A DNA stretch of 64,000 nt from a virus, in the IMG/VR virus record IMGVR_UViG_3300009285_005282, positions 55,737 through 119,736 of that record. One strand, 5' to 3'. Made by a program: the position numbers and the translations under genes. The number at the start of each line of letters is the position of its first letter. Positions within the stretch are counted from its first letter, which is position 1. Positions 32,301 through 39,688 of the stretch are shown here, piece by piece. A model generated the notes under the pieces. It had not been told where the DNA came from. It saw nothing but the letters and a program-made list of their open reading frames with translations, and ran no database searches.

Positions 32301-35026
32301 GCGCGGAGAACAAGCACCTGCCCCCGTTCTTTCGTACTGCACCTCGGGAGTTTGTGGTTGGCCTGCTGAGCGGCTTGTGGGATACGGACGGGTCAGTGTC
32401 GTTCTCCGAAGCTAAGAACAAGCCGCAGTTCATGTGCAGCTACTCTTCCAACAGCCTACAGCTTGTTCAGGAGATTCAGAGTCTTCTACGGACGTGGGAG
32501 ATTAGCTCGACGGTCACCCCCACGAAAACTCCTAAGGGTACACCCGCGTGGGTGCTCGGCGTGTCCACCGTCGACCTTTTCAAGTCTGATTTGGAGCTAA
32601 GGCTAGCCCACCCCGACAAGGCGACGGTGCTCCGACGGTTCTTTGACGGACCTCTTCCGGACGACCGCATGGCCTACAGCCGCAACCGTTTGGTGCCGCT
32701 CCCCGCCGCCTTAGCCCGAGAGCTGCGAGTGCTGGTGGGGTGCCACGAGCGTACGAGCATGTACAGCACGCTGAGCAAGGCCGTACAACGACAGTACATA
32801 TCCAAAGTCATGGCCGAAGACGTGCTACGGGTGGTGCACAAGTGCTCCCATCCGTTGTTCGAGCGATGGCGACAGGTAGTGCAGTTGAAGGGTGTGCACT
32901 TTGAGAGAGTGGAAAGTGTCGTAACCACAACTGTCGAAGAAGACGGGTACGACCTTACTGTTCCCGGCTACGAGACGTTCATGAACGTCGACGGGGTTGT
33001 ACTGTCCAATACCATGTCCGCCTTCGTCCCTATATCGGCAGAGGCAGTCTCCGAAGCGCGCAACATGTTTCCCTCCTCCAGCCTTCTCAGCCCCTCTACC
33101 GGCAAGCTCGCCTTCGCTCCTTCCCATGAACAGCAGGTGGGGCTGTTCATGGCCAGTCAGGTAAACGCGGGGTCGGTGAAGCACTTCACGGACCGTGCAG
33201 CGCTGGACGTAGCGTTCAATGCGGGGAAGGCCAAGTTGAACGACGTCGTGACCGTCGGGTCCGTGAGAACGACCCTCGGACGGCTACGCATCAACGACCA
33301 CCTCCCAACCTCAATGCAGGGAGGGCGCATCCTGACCGATCTCGGGTATCACCTTACCAACAAGGAACAGTCAGGGCTGTTCGCCGAGCTGGTCAAGACG
33401 GACCCGAAAGGGTACGCCGTGGCGGTCAACAAGCTCAAGGATCTCGGCAACCACGTGGCCTCCACCGAAGGGTTCACTTTTGGGCTGGAGGACATCAAGG
33501 TCCACCGGGGTATTCGAGATCCCATCCTGCACGCCGCAGAACGGCAGACAGCGGGGCTGGACCTGACCAAGCCGAAGGACCTGCAGAAATACGTCGACGT
33601 CTACGGCAAGGCTATGACCCAGCTCGACACCGCATTGTTAGAACAGGCGCGGAGGGGCTCGGGGCAGCTCGACCGGTTGGAGGTCTCAGCGGGTATCAAG
33701 GGCAAGGCGTACCGACAGCTCACTGGAGCGCCAGTGCTGTTCGTGGACGGCAAGGGAGACGTGGTGCCCAACCCAGTCCGCCGTTCCTACTCCGAGGGGC
33801 TGACGACCACCGACTACTGGGCGGCCACCAGCGGCGGGCGGAAGGGCATCATCCAGAAGGTGCAGTCGGTAAGCGAGCCGGGGTACATGACCAAGATGAT
33901 GACCAACTCCACCATCGACCAGATCGTGGACACTGACGACTGCGGGACCGAACGGGGCATTGCCCTTTCGGTGACCGAGCCGGACATCATTGGGCGGTAC
34001 ACCACCGCTCCCATCAACATGGCGCCGGGTAAGTCGCTACCTGCGGGAACGCTGCTCACCCCCGATCTGGTCACGCGCATCCGCAACAACCGGGGCAACG
34101 CCAAGGTCGTCGTGCGCTCTCCGCTACGGTGTAACCACGCCACCGGACTCTGCGCTCGGTGTGCGGGGCTGAACGAACACGGTCAGCCGCACGATCTTGG
34201 CACCAACGTGGGGGTGCTCGCCTCTCAGGCCATAGGTGAGCGCGGCACGCAGCTCGCAATGCGGGCCTTTCACGCAGGTGGAGTCTTCGAGCCCGGCGGT
34301 GCTTCCTCCCTCACCGCGGGGGGTATGGACCGCGCACTTGACCTATTGTACCTCCCGCAGAAGGTCAAGGGCTCAGCCGTACTGGCACCTCTTTCAGGCA
34401 CGGTAACTCAGGTACGCAAGGACCCTGCTGGAGGGGTACGGGTTGCGGTCCGTTCCGGCGCGGCGGCAACCGAGGTGTACATCCCGCAAGACCGCGCCCC
34501 CTTGTCGACGCTGCGCGCTGGCGCCACGGTAAAGCGCGGCGACTTGCTCTCCTCCGGACCGGTCAACCCGCACGAGCTTTTACCACTAGCAGGGGTGAAC
34601 CGTACGCAGGGACACTTGGCAGAGGAGCTGCATGACCTGTATGGCAACTACGGCATCCGTCGGAGGCACTCCGAGCTCCTAGTGCGGGCGGTCACAGGGG
34701 TGACCAAGATCGAAGACCCGGGGGACCATCCGGGATTCCTGCGTGGTGACTACGCCAACGTGGCCGCGGTGCAGCAGTGGAACAAGCAGAACAAGACCGG
34801 ACGACCTGTCCAGCACGCGCCGGTGCTGCGTGGCGTCAAGCAGATTCCCTTGGACGTGCAGGAGGACTGGCTTGCACGGTTGAACCACAACCGTCTCCAG
34901 AGTACGCTGGTGGAAGCGGCGCAGCAGGGATGGTCGTCCGATCTGCACGGGACGCACCCCATCCCGGGGATTATTTACGGTGAGGAGTTCGGGAAAGGAA
35001 CTCCGGACAAACCATGGAGGTACTAG
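26288..35026 (+). CDS. fused beta-beta' multisubunit-type RNA polymerase with two inteins
   Basis: A single 2912-residue frame from the ATG at 26288. The first half is beta-like: FGVLDPLHTPESSATGV (~385), the block GTNLRTAYMTWAG with NFEDGVVLSE (~621-645), and GDKL joined after splicing to SGRHGNKG (~774/1131). The second half is beta'-like: YNADFDGD (1730-1737) with the three catalytic Asp, joined after splicing to TMSAFVPISAEA. A Cys set follows (RCNHATGLCARCAG, ~2614), then the trigger-loop region ASQAIGERGTQLAMRAFHAGG split over ~2644-2664. Removal of the inteins (356 and 504 residues) would leave about 2052 residues, shorter than bacterial beta plus beta'. No alpha, omega or sigma gene is recognised here. 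It lies among virion genes, so packaging in the capsid is possible. Fusion of the two subunits in one chain is the main oddity. Confidence 0.92.
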   Translation: MARLDPKESYEALKDGVKEAISKTFPHVGKVNTLELEGIDIPDELSSSDYAAQKQAKLNERTFGIPVQATMVLRENATGKVLDRSVVKIATLPKITDRYSYITAGTEYQVDNQWRLRPGVYTKVKQNGDLDSFFNIKGRPLHVGFDPKTRKFDFQIGGAAPPLYPLMKALGVSDDTLERQWGTDILAANRVDTRGKPHNLQRTVIDIAQRLDPRAEVGSYEQAASVIRANLESSALHPEVTQRTLGKSIDRITPEAMLLSTGRLLGIAKGKEREDVRDSQLFKDLHSTEDFVKERITGHASVIARRVGNNLDRKGKIREIVVPDVYDRPIREFFGKVSLANSAAQTNPLRMIGGQMRTTIAGEGGVADANRITEDAKLVDPSHFGVLDPLHTPESSATGVSLQLALGARKQGNRVVVPLIDVKDGKTKLVDTSVMYDSTVALPDSVKKQGDKFVPVSGSKVVASVPGNAMLPVAMKDVDYIVPRSGQMFSMATNLVPFINSDSPNRATMAGRHMEQAIPVVNSEPPLVQSMLGSVSMDTVIGRFASTRAPLDGKVTKITADHITVADADGVEKHIPVYSHFPLNDKKGYIHSTPVVKVGDTVKSGQLLADSNFTKGGVYAPGTNLRTAYMTWAGRNFEDGVVLSETAAQKLASAHMYKKGLATRDLELPGKKKYHAYYPLQKEQLEKLDDTGVVRVGQRVKPGDTLVAALAERTLTTEEQRLKLLHNSLVKPKKDKAVTWDEDYEGEVVEVHRTPKRVQVHVKTVEPMEIGDKLCYDEQTDVLTLTGWKPVSEVTCEDLVCCLVGEEVVYQHPIAVFSYPTGGRMYVIRSQQVDLFVTAAHQMYVRLRGAQQYQLLPAESLFGKRVRYRKDGVWRGEHRQSITLPAVTVPDRRYKLGQRDTAPLTLDMSTYLLLLGAFLADGNCVCIPNSGTYGIEFSKVREPNRAELRAALTTAGISWTPASNNTKTRLHSVTLLHHFQQFGHAADKFIPDAMFGLPPEQLAVLFHWLFTWGDGHTKNGKPVSQSTVSPRLADGLQRLALHLGMAANVTVLHDAGLTTIKGQECHVQKTYDVRMVTTKLHPQVNHGHVHQQRAQTEEIVEDYDKPVYCVMVPEHVIYVRRNGKPVWSGNSGRHGNKGITTQILPDAEMPHDREGRPMEILLNPIGLAGRMNVGQILETAAGKLAEKTGQTYQVSNFTSTDNLTDVQNALKKAGISDKEDLIDPNTGKVIPQILVGKQQIIKLEHQVDKKMLSRSRDAYDHNLVPRGGGKHGAQSYGALGLYALLAHGSRANIREAQTWRSDRAQGGDTDELWGALQSGELLPPPRKTFAYRKFNAYLNTLGVNTEKDGNSLTLVPMTDKQVLEMSNGELTDAGRVLRMKSLTPEPGGLFDEKITGGLSGQKWAHLTLTHPVPNPLFEKAVMSLAGIRGPQFDSLIQGQNGVTEQGAIVGPGVQGALYGPQSIERLLSKVNVGTELERETARLPRLKGQLLNETARKVKYLRALQKANLTPVDAYMTKHVPVLPPAMRPVSVMDDGSLQTDDLNQIYKSLALVNQQAGAFPEGTPWSLKAPVAASVYDHVKSLAGLGGSLNRKHPGILDIIAGRNSPKEGYAQAVLIKRKQDLTARSTIVPDPGLALDEAALPRKLAKEMYKPFIVAELRRATGRSPLEAKELIDKDDPLAVSALDRVVQQRPVLLKRDPVLHKYGVQAFKPRLTDGRAIQIHPLVCSSYNADFDGDAQVGAVFAFLPNALYDAECGFWSQREVGMTARFQETVSYDTEGGHMVICDLKDFPHLEAKTTRGHIDYHPVPVGVKVVALDERDGPVLAEVTGWSLHRKRRVEIVTLGSGRQIVTDDDERAVYGVDASSLEWCRRRPREARDQFVPVVDQTPVSDVVQWKTWPVRSSSPRLHAQVPGNFDFGYFLGAIVGDGWAARVDGDPHDVCLGSSIAEVSKRWTDAAQVLFQEPVASCWIWRAHGKLGASEGSGSVTISCRDLARFVDDVVGHGAENKHLPPFFRTAPREFVVGLLSGLWDTDGSVSFSEAKNKPQFMCSYSSNSLQLVQEIQSLLRTWEISSTVTPTKTPKGTPAWVLGVSTVDLFKSDLELRLAHPDKATVLRRFFDGPLPDDRMAYSRNRLVPLPAALARELRVLVGCHERTSMYSTLSKAVQRQYISKVMAEDVLRVVHKCSHPLFERWRQVVQLKGVHFERVESVVTTTVEEDGYDLTVPGYETFMNVDGVVLSNTMSAFVPISAEAVSEARNMFPSSSLLSPSTGKLAFAPSHEQQVGLFMASQVNAGSVKHFTDRAALDVAFNAGKAKLNDVVTVGSVRTTLGRLRINDHLPTSMQGGRILTDLGYHLTNKEQSGLFAELVKTDPKGYAVAVNKLKDLGNHVASTEGFTFGLEDIKVHRGIRDPILHAAERQTAGLDLTKPKDLQKYVDVYGKAMTQLDTALLEQARRGSGQLDRLEVSAGIKGKAYRQLTGAPVLFVDGKGDVVPNPVRRSYSEGLTTTDYWAATSGGRKGIIQKVQSVSEPGYMTKMMTNSTIDQIVDTDDCGTERGIALSVTEPDIIGRYTTAPINMAPGKSLPAGTLLTPDLVTRIRNNRGNAKVVVRSPLRCNHATGLCARCAGLNEHGQPHDLGTNVGVLASQAIGERGTQLAMRAFHAGGVFEPGGASSLTAGGMDRALDLLYLPQKVKGSAVLAPLSGTVTQVRKDPAGGVRVAVRSGAAATEVYIPQDRAPLSTLRAGATVKRGDLLSSGPVNPHELLPLAGVNRTQGHLAEELHDLYGNYGIRRRHSELLVRAVTGVTKIEDPGDHPGFLRGDYANVAAVQQWNKQNKTGRPVQHAPVLRGVKQIPLDVQEDWLARLNHNRLQSTLVEAAQQGWSSDLHGTHPIPGIIYGEEFGKGTPDKPWRY
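28610..29677 (+). other. intein 1 in RNA polymerase, at the GDK-GRHGNKG motif of the beta half
   Basis: A 356-residue in-frame insertion (protein residues 775-1130). It starts with Cys (CYDEQTDVLTLTGWKPVSEV, block A), has DLFVTAAHQMYV (block B with T-x-x-H), two LAGLIDADG-type motifs (LLGAFLADGN and LFTWGDGH) and ends PVYCVMVPEHVIYV then VWSGN. The next residue is Ser. The penultimate residue is Gly instead of the usual His. Excision joins GDKL to SGRHGNKG, rebuilding a catalytic beta motif. The second endonuclease motif is divergent, so homing activity is uncertain. Confidence 0.9.
31499..33010 (+). other. intein 2 in RNA polymerase, directly after NADFDGD
   Basis: A 504-residue insertion (protein residues 1738-2241) between NADFDGD and TMSAFVPIS. 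It has LAGLIDADG-type motifs FLGAIVGDGW and LLSGLWDTDGS. A C-terminal block GYDLTVPGYETFMNVDGVV ends LSN and is followed by Thr. The N-terminal boundary forced by the alignment gives Ala as residue one (AQVGAVFAFLPNALYDAECG), not Cys or Ser, and the block B-like segment reads IVTDDDERAVYG with Asp where His is expected. The first ~65 residues (to DLKDFPHLEAKT) look like an extra segment. The splicing route is therefore unusual or the intein is impaired. Confidence 0.8.
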
Positions 35027-35028
35027 CA

Positions 35029-35430
35029 ATGGATCGCGCTTCGGAGATCATGTACCGAGCGTTCTTCGACGAGTTGGGGCACATCGAACGACACCGGCTG
35101 TCCAAACTGGCGGTAGATGCAGCAGCGGCTGCACAGCTCCCCGGTTTCATGAGCCGTGTCGGGCAAGGGTTGGTCAACCTGGGACAGCACGGGGCCGGTG
35201 CGGCAGGTAAGGCGATTCGTGCTGGGTACACCAACGCCGCCCAAGGCTTTGCAAAAGCCAACCCCGACGTGGGCTGGGTAGGACGGAACTGGCAGGGCGT
35301 GAAGGGCGCGCTACGAACGCCCGAAGGGGCAGCTGCCGCTCTCGGCGCCGGTGTGCTCGGCACGACCGCAGTCGGTGCTGGTGGGCTGGGCTACTTGCAC
35401 GGACGCAGCACAGCGGCCCCGCGGTACTGA
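35029..35430 (+). CDS. small glycine-zipper virion-type protein
   Basis: A 133-residue protein. The ATG at 35029 is preferred because GGAGGT lies seven bases before it, overlapping the end of the RNA polymerase gene. Near the N-terminus is RHRLSKLAVDAAAAA, an example of the recurring Lys-x-Ala motif. The C-terminal third has a Gly/Ala hairpin (AALGAGVLGTTAVGAGGLGY). Basic overall. Co-transcribed with the polymerase and the spike gene, so it is probably a virion component. Confidence 0.6.
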   Translation: MDRASEIMYRAFFDELGHIERHRLSKLAVDAAAAAQLPGFMSRVGQGLVNLGQHGAGAAGKAIRAGYTNAAQGFAKANPDVGWVGRNWQGVKGALRTPEGAAAALGAGVLGTTAVGAGGLGYLHGRSTAAPRY

Positions 35431-36557
35431 TGCCCCGCTCCCGCGCCATGTCCCCCACGCAGCGGGGGACCCAGACCGTTGCCATCGAGCAAGGTCAGGT
35501 CATCAATGTCGATGTAGCGCGCTTCACCGTGGACGTGCGGACGAGCCGTACCCATCGGCTATTGCTCGACTTGAAGGTCGGAGCACCCTATCTGCACTAC
35601 AACGCCGGTGAGGGGTTCTCGGTCATGCCCGAAGTAGGAGCGCTGGTGCAGGTCTGCCTGCCGAGTGACGACGTCCCCTTCATTCTCTGCTTCGTGACCG
35701 CGTTCGAGCGTGCGGACACGGACACCTCCAGCGAGCAGTCCCAGGCGACTTTTCGTGCTGGCCGCCCCGACATGGAACAGGGGGACATGCTGCTCCGTAC
35801 CAGGGATGGCAACCAACTCTGGCTGCACCGGGGCGGGGTCGTGGAGATCGGGGCCACTCGGTTGGCGCAGCGAGTGTACGTCCCACTTACGAACCTTATC
35901 CGGGACGTGTTCGAGAACTACGAAGCCCTCTCTACCGCCGGGGAGATGTACTGGACCACCACCAGGTCCGACAGCGACCCGGATGATACGGCACGGGCGG
36001 TGTTCACGGTTGGGGTGCGGGACGCCGCGCAGGACTCCGCGAGCTCGGTGATGGTCAAGCTCGGCCACGTCGACGACACCATACGTGTTCGCTGCGTGGT
36101 AGCTCCCAACAGTATCGACAGCCGAACCGGCGAGGTGGACGGTGACGCCGTGTACGAGCTGACCATCAACGAGGACGGCGACGTTGCGGTCACTACGGCC
36201 GGCGACGTCACCGCCGACGTGGACGGCGAGTTGGAGCTCACTGTCTCCGGTGAGGCCAACGTCACCACCGGGAACCGCACCGACACCGTCAACGGTAACC
36301 TCAGTGTGCAGGTGAGCGGCGAACACGAGCTGCGCGCTGCTACGAGTCGAGAGACGGTGAGCGGGTCAAAGGTGCTGGACAGCCCGTTGGTTTTGCTTGG
36401 CGGTCCCGGCGCCCATGATGCGATGATGCTGGTGACAAGCTCGGTCATTGCCTTCATGGCGGCCCACACGCACGACGTGCTGGGCTCGGCCACTGGCCCC
36501 CCGAGCCCTTCGGTCACCCCGGCGCAGATGTCCGCACGTCGTGTAAAGGGGGTGTGA
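35430..36557 (+). CDS. baseplate central spike (gpV/gp45-like)
   Basis: A 375-residue protein whose ATG overlaps the previous stop (TGATG). Residues ~20-95 form a beta-barrel-like domain (INVDVARFTVDVRTSRTH) resembling the OB fold of spike proteins. A middle Asp/Thr/Val-rich repeat region (VTTAGDVTADVDGELELTV and so on) is typical of the triple-stranded beta-helix needle. The C-terminal AAHTHDVLGSATGPPSPS carries the H-x-H motif and G-x-P-P-S end found in membrane-puncturing spikes, where His residues bind iron at the tip. Indicates a contractile-type or long tail with a piercing device. Confidence 0.75.
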   Translation: MPRSRAMSPTQRGTQTVAIEQGQVINVDVARFTVDVRTSRTHRLLLDLKVGAPYLHYNAGEGFSVMPEVGALVQVCLPSDDVPFILCFVTAFERADTDTSSEQSQATFRAGRPDMEQGDMLLRTRDGNQLWLHRGGVVEIGATRLAQRVYVPLTNLIRDVFENYEALSTAGEMYWTTTRSDSDPDDTARAVFTVGVRDAAQDSASSVMVKLGHVDDTIRVRCVVAPNSIDSRTGEVDGDAVYELTINEDGDVAVTTAGDVTADVDGELELTVSGEANVTTGNRTDTVNGNLSVQVSGEHELRAATSRETVSGSKVLDSPLVLLGGPGAHDAMMLVTSSVIAFMAAHTHDVLGSATGPPSPSVTPAQMSARRVKGV

Positions 36558-36841
36558 CCATGCTGAACGCTACCGCACTGGAGACGCAGATTTTGGAGCT
36601 CTATGCTCAGGAGCTGGCGGGGGCCTTTCCTGACGTGCTCAAAGGTGTTGAAATAGAGCGAGTGTCTCGTGAGGACGGCACCGAGCAGATAACCGTTGTG
36701 GAACGTCGTGGGCCGATCGAGGTAGACGCAAACAAACTGCGACCGTTGGCAAGAGCCATCGCGCAGGCGGTCGTGCAACACCTGGTCACGCACGGGGAAG
36801 CGGTAGACCCTGCGGGCGTGGCAAACTGGAGGTTGAGATGA
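36554..36841 (+). CDS. small hypothetical protein
   Basis: A 95-residue protein, GTG at 36554 overlapping the spike stop (GTGA); an ATG two codons further is an alternative start. Mixed helix and strand (LETQILELYAQELAG and EQITVVERRGPIEV), no Cys and no membrane segment. It ends in an ATGA overlap with the next large gene. Likely a structural accessory protein of the baseplate region, by position only. Confidence 0.55.
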   Translation: MTMLNATALETQILELYAQELAGAFPDVLKGVEIERVSREDGTEQITVVERRGPIEVDANKLRPLARAIAQAVVQHLVTHGEAVDPAGVANWRLR

Positions 36842-38808
36842 ACTTATACGTGGAACCTGCACCGTTGCAGAAGGTTGCGGGTGAGACCCCACTGGACTCC
36901 TCCTCCGACGTTTGGCCGGAGCAGGTGCACCAGGAGCTGATCAGACAACACCCGTACCTGGGGACGTACACCGTCACCCCGGTGATGACCCGCACCGACG
37001 GCGAGCAAGGCTACGGGTTGGGGTTCTTGCGCGTCAGCAACAGGTCCCAGATGCAGGACACCGGTCCCGCGGCTGAGTCGCTTATGGCAGCTCGCGGAGT
37101 GCGCGCGGTGCGCGTACCAATCGTCATCCGGCACAGCAAGCTCCAACCGCTGGATATTTTCATAGACGATAAGGGAAAGACGTGGCCCCTGACCGACTTG
37201 CGGGTGCGCGCTGCGCTCTTTCGCCCAGAGCTTTTCGACAGCACTGGCACCGCCCCGGCCAGTGCGGGGCTGGCTGAGCAGCTGTACCCACCCGGCGCCC
37301 GGATGGAGCACAGCGGGCTCATCGGCAAATACAGCTCCGAGCAGGCTATGCTGGCCCGGGTTGCGCCAACGATAAGCGCCGCCTCGTTGCACAAGCTGGC
37401 GACCGAGCTGCGGCAGGAAACGGTGTACCAGGCGGTCGCAGGACGTCCCGTTGCCGGGCTGATCGACGTGTTGGCCAACGTGCAGCCTGTCACCAGGGAG
37501 GACATTGCCAAGGTAGCCGGGATGACCCCCCGGGCACCAGACGTGGTACAGGTAGAGCGGATGGGGGAGACCTACCTGATCAAAACCGCCAACAGCGAGG
37601 ACTTCGCCCCCGAGGTGGTCGAAGCGGACCGGTTCACCGCTCAAGAGGTTGCCGGGAACGACCTGGTCACCGAAGCCGACGCCTCCGGGGTAGCGACGGT
37701 ATCCGCCAACCCGACAGTCCGCCAGGGCAGCATGGAGGATGAGAAGATCTCCCCCATCTCCGACTTCGGAGAGTACCGCGTGAAGACCACCGAGGGCCAC
37801 GAGCTGCTGGGGTGGGTCTTTCCTCACGTCATCGACTTCAATGGAGTCGAGCTCCCCATGACGCTCTTCACCAATGGCTCGGTGTCGGCGGTGCAGTCCA
37901 CCATCGTAGGCTCGTTGGTGGGGCGTAGCACCAACGTCATTCGTGGCCGACCAGAGGGCTACGGGTTCTTCTACCGGGTCACCTCCACTGGCGGCGCCGT
38001 GGCTGTCCAACCGGTGGAGCTGCGCGAACGGTTCGAGGATGAACGGGGCGTTGTCCTTCGGGGCACGACGCTGTTAGGGGAGCCGTTGGAGCTGCGCTTC
38101 AGCCCCGACGTGCAACTCCCGACTGCTATCGACGAGGGCGTGTACTTGCTGCCGGCGGACGTACGTTGGGCACCGCTTGGCAAGCGGGTGGAGACCGGGT
38201 TACTGGACAACCCTGAAGCCTTCGCCAAGCTCGCTTCGCTGCAACGCGCCCCGGCGCATCTTCGGGTAACCTCCGACGGGCGGGCCTGGTCGCTGTCCGG
38301 CCCCGCAGTTGAAAAGGTTGCCCACCGTTGGCGGGAAGCTCTGGGACCCGGTGACGCGCTGTTCATGACCGGGGTGGTCGGCATGACGCCCAGCCACGGC
38401 GCGAGGATGCTGGTCAAGGCGGCCCGAGAAGGGCGGGTGGACGTCTACGGTTGTCGAGCGCCGACCCCGGCGGGGAGTCGTCTGGCTGCAGCTCGGGGGG
38501 ACATGGAGAAATGGGCCGCGCAGGTCCCCCCCGCTCCGTGGTTGCTCAAGGAGGCCGCAGCGCTGGAGGACGTCGAGGTCGCCGACAAGGTACTCTCCTT
38601 GGGGTTCCTGAACCCCTCGAACGTGCATCTTTTTGTTAGCTGGTTACCAGAACTAGAGGAGGCGCTCAGTAAGCTGGCGGGGCTGCTGTTAGCAGTGCGG
38701 CTTGGCCTGGACGACGTCTCCGAGCACGCGGTCAAGACGGCGATGACCAGTGTAGACGAGACCCTGGTCGGGCTGAAGAAGCTGGTGTTCCACCAACCGG
38801 CGGCGTGA
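36838..38808 (+). CDS. large unknown virion-type protein
   Basis: A 656-residue protein, ATG at 36838 (ATGA overlap). The N-terminus has APLQKVAGETP, an instance of the Lys-x-Ala motif at residue ~12. The body mixes beta-rich stretches (DEKISPISDFGEYRVKTTEG) and helices, with EEALSKLAGLLLAVRLGL near the C-terminus. No catalytic motif, membrane segment or known fold was recognised. The segment HLFVSWLPELEE is encoded by unusually AT-rich codons. Its size and position between the spike and the terminase suggest a tail or baseplate component. Confidence 0.6.
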   Translation: MNLYVEPAPLQKVAGETPLDSSSDVWPEQVHQELIRQHPYLGTYTVTPVMTRTDGEQGYGLGFLRVSNRSQMQDTGPAAESLMAARGVRAVRVPIVIRHSKLQPLDIFIDDKGKTWPLTDLRVRAALFRPELFDSTGTAPASAGLAEQLYPPGARMEHSGLIGKYSSEQAMLARVAPTISAASLHKLATELRQETVYQAVAGRPVAGLIDVLANVQPVTREDIAKVAGMTPRAPDVVQVERMGETYLIKTANSEDFAPEVVEADRFTAQEVAGNDLVTEADASGVATVSANPTVRQGSMEDEKISPISDFGEYRVKTTEGHELLGWVFPHVIDFNGVELPMTLFTNGSVSAVQSTIVGSLVGRSTNVIRGRPEGYGFFYRVTSTGGAVAVQPVELRERFEDERGVVLRGTTLLGEPLELRFSPDVQLPTAIDEGVYLLPADVRWAPLGKRVETGLLDNPEAFAKLASLQRAPAHLRVTSDGRAWSLSGPAVEKVAHRWREALGPGDALFMTGVVGMTPSHGARMLVKAAREGRVDVYGCRAPTPAGSRLAAARGDMEKWAAQVPPAPWLLKEAAALEDVEVADKVLSLGFLNPSNVHLFVSWLPELEEALSKLAGLLLAVRLGLDDVSEHAVKTAMTSVDETLVGLKKLVFHQPAA

Positions 38809-38812
38809 CCCC

Positions 38813-39688
38813 GTGATACGTCACCCCGCTAAGTTCTGGGTCAAGTACCTGCTCGCACTGCGAGCCTACTCCGCCGACCAGATCAAGGCCATGCTGCTGT
38901 TTCGCGATCTGCCCGGTCTGGAGGTGGAGGACATCCAAGCGATCCAGGAGGAGATGGCGTTCCCGGTGTTGCTCCAGGTACGGAACAAGCAGCACGCCGC
39001 CAGCGTCAACTTCGTGCGAAGAGAGCAGATCGTCGCCGCCTGTCACGATACGCAAGAGTGGCGGCTGGCTCTGACGGTCTTGGAGGACGGTCGTCTGCGG
39101 CAAAACGTCGAGACGCTCATCCTCTCCCCCATCCGCGCCGAGTTCGTCGTTCGCAAGTTGCAGCAGAAGTTGGGGTGTCACCAGCTCACCGCCGAGGCGT
39201 TCGAGTGCTACCAACACTACTTCTGGAACCGGTCGAGCCTGACCGGCCCTGAGTGGGGCGCGTTGGCGTTGCGACGTAAGGAGCTCAATGCGGAGTGGGC
39301 ACGGCTGGCGCTCGACGTGCGTGGTCCGTCAGGCGTCGAGCTGTTGCTCTGGCACATGGGCCTGGCGGACCTGCAACGGCAAAACGCGTCGGCGCGGTTC
39401 AACCGGTCGAGGGATGCTGCCTTCATGTTCCTGGGGCGGATCGAGCACGACTTGCCCTCTCGTGACCATTCCCAGATGTTCCTCAACTACGCCAAGGCTG
39501 CGGCACTGATGCAGCGTGCCGCAGACGAGGTGGAGCAAGAGGATACCGACATGGTCAGCGCCTACCGTGCCTTCCACTTGAAGGTCGAGCAAATCGACAA
39601 CCCGTCGATCCTGGAGCTCACCGAGGGCAATTTCTCACCGGCTGAAGGACTGTCCGCCGGTGGGGGGTCTGAGGAGATGGACTATTGA
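38813..39688 (+). CDS. helical hypothetical protein upstream of terminase
   Basis: A 291-residue protein with a GTG start at 38813, four bases after the previous stop. It is almost wholly helical and charged (LTVLEDGRLRQNVETLIL; AEWARLALDVRG; MFLNYAKAAALMQRAADE). No known motif. No small terminase subunit was recognised elsewhere. This helical protein, encoded about 2.3 kb before the large subunit, is one candidate but nothing specific supports it. It ends with a TTGA overlap with the next gene. Confidence 0.55.
   Translation: MIRHPAKFWVKYLLALRAYSADQIKAMLLFRDLPGLEVEDIQAIQEEMAFPVLLQVRNKQHAASVNFVRREQIVAACHDTQEWRLALTVLEDGRLRQNVETLILSPIRAEFVVRKLQQKLGCHQLTAEAFECYQHYFWNRSSLTGPEWGALALRRKELNAEWARLALDVRGPSGVELLLWHMGLADLQRQNASARFNRSRDAAFMFLGRIEHDLPSRDHSQMFLNYAKAAALMQRAADEVEQEDTDMVSAYRAFHLKVEQIDNPSILELTEGNFSPAEGLSAGGGSEEMDY

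Noticed and set aside
31499-33010. Group I intron instead of intein 2 in the RNA polymerase gene
   Set aside because: The whole insertion is in frame and open, with intein-type C-terminal blocks and LAGLIDADG motifs fused to both exteins; no intron core was recognised.
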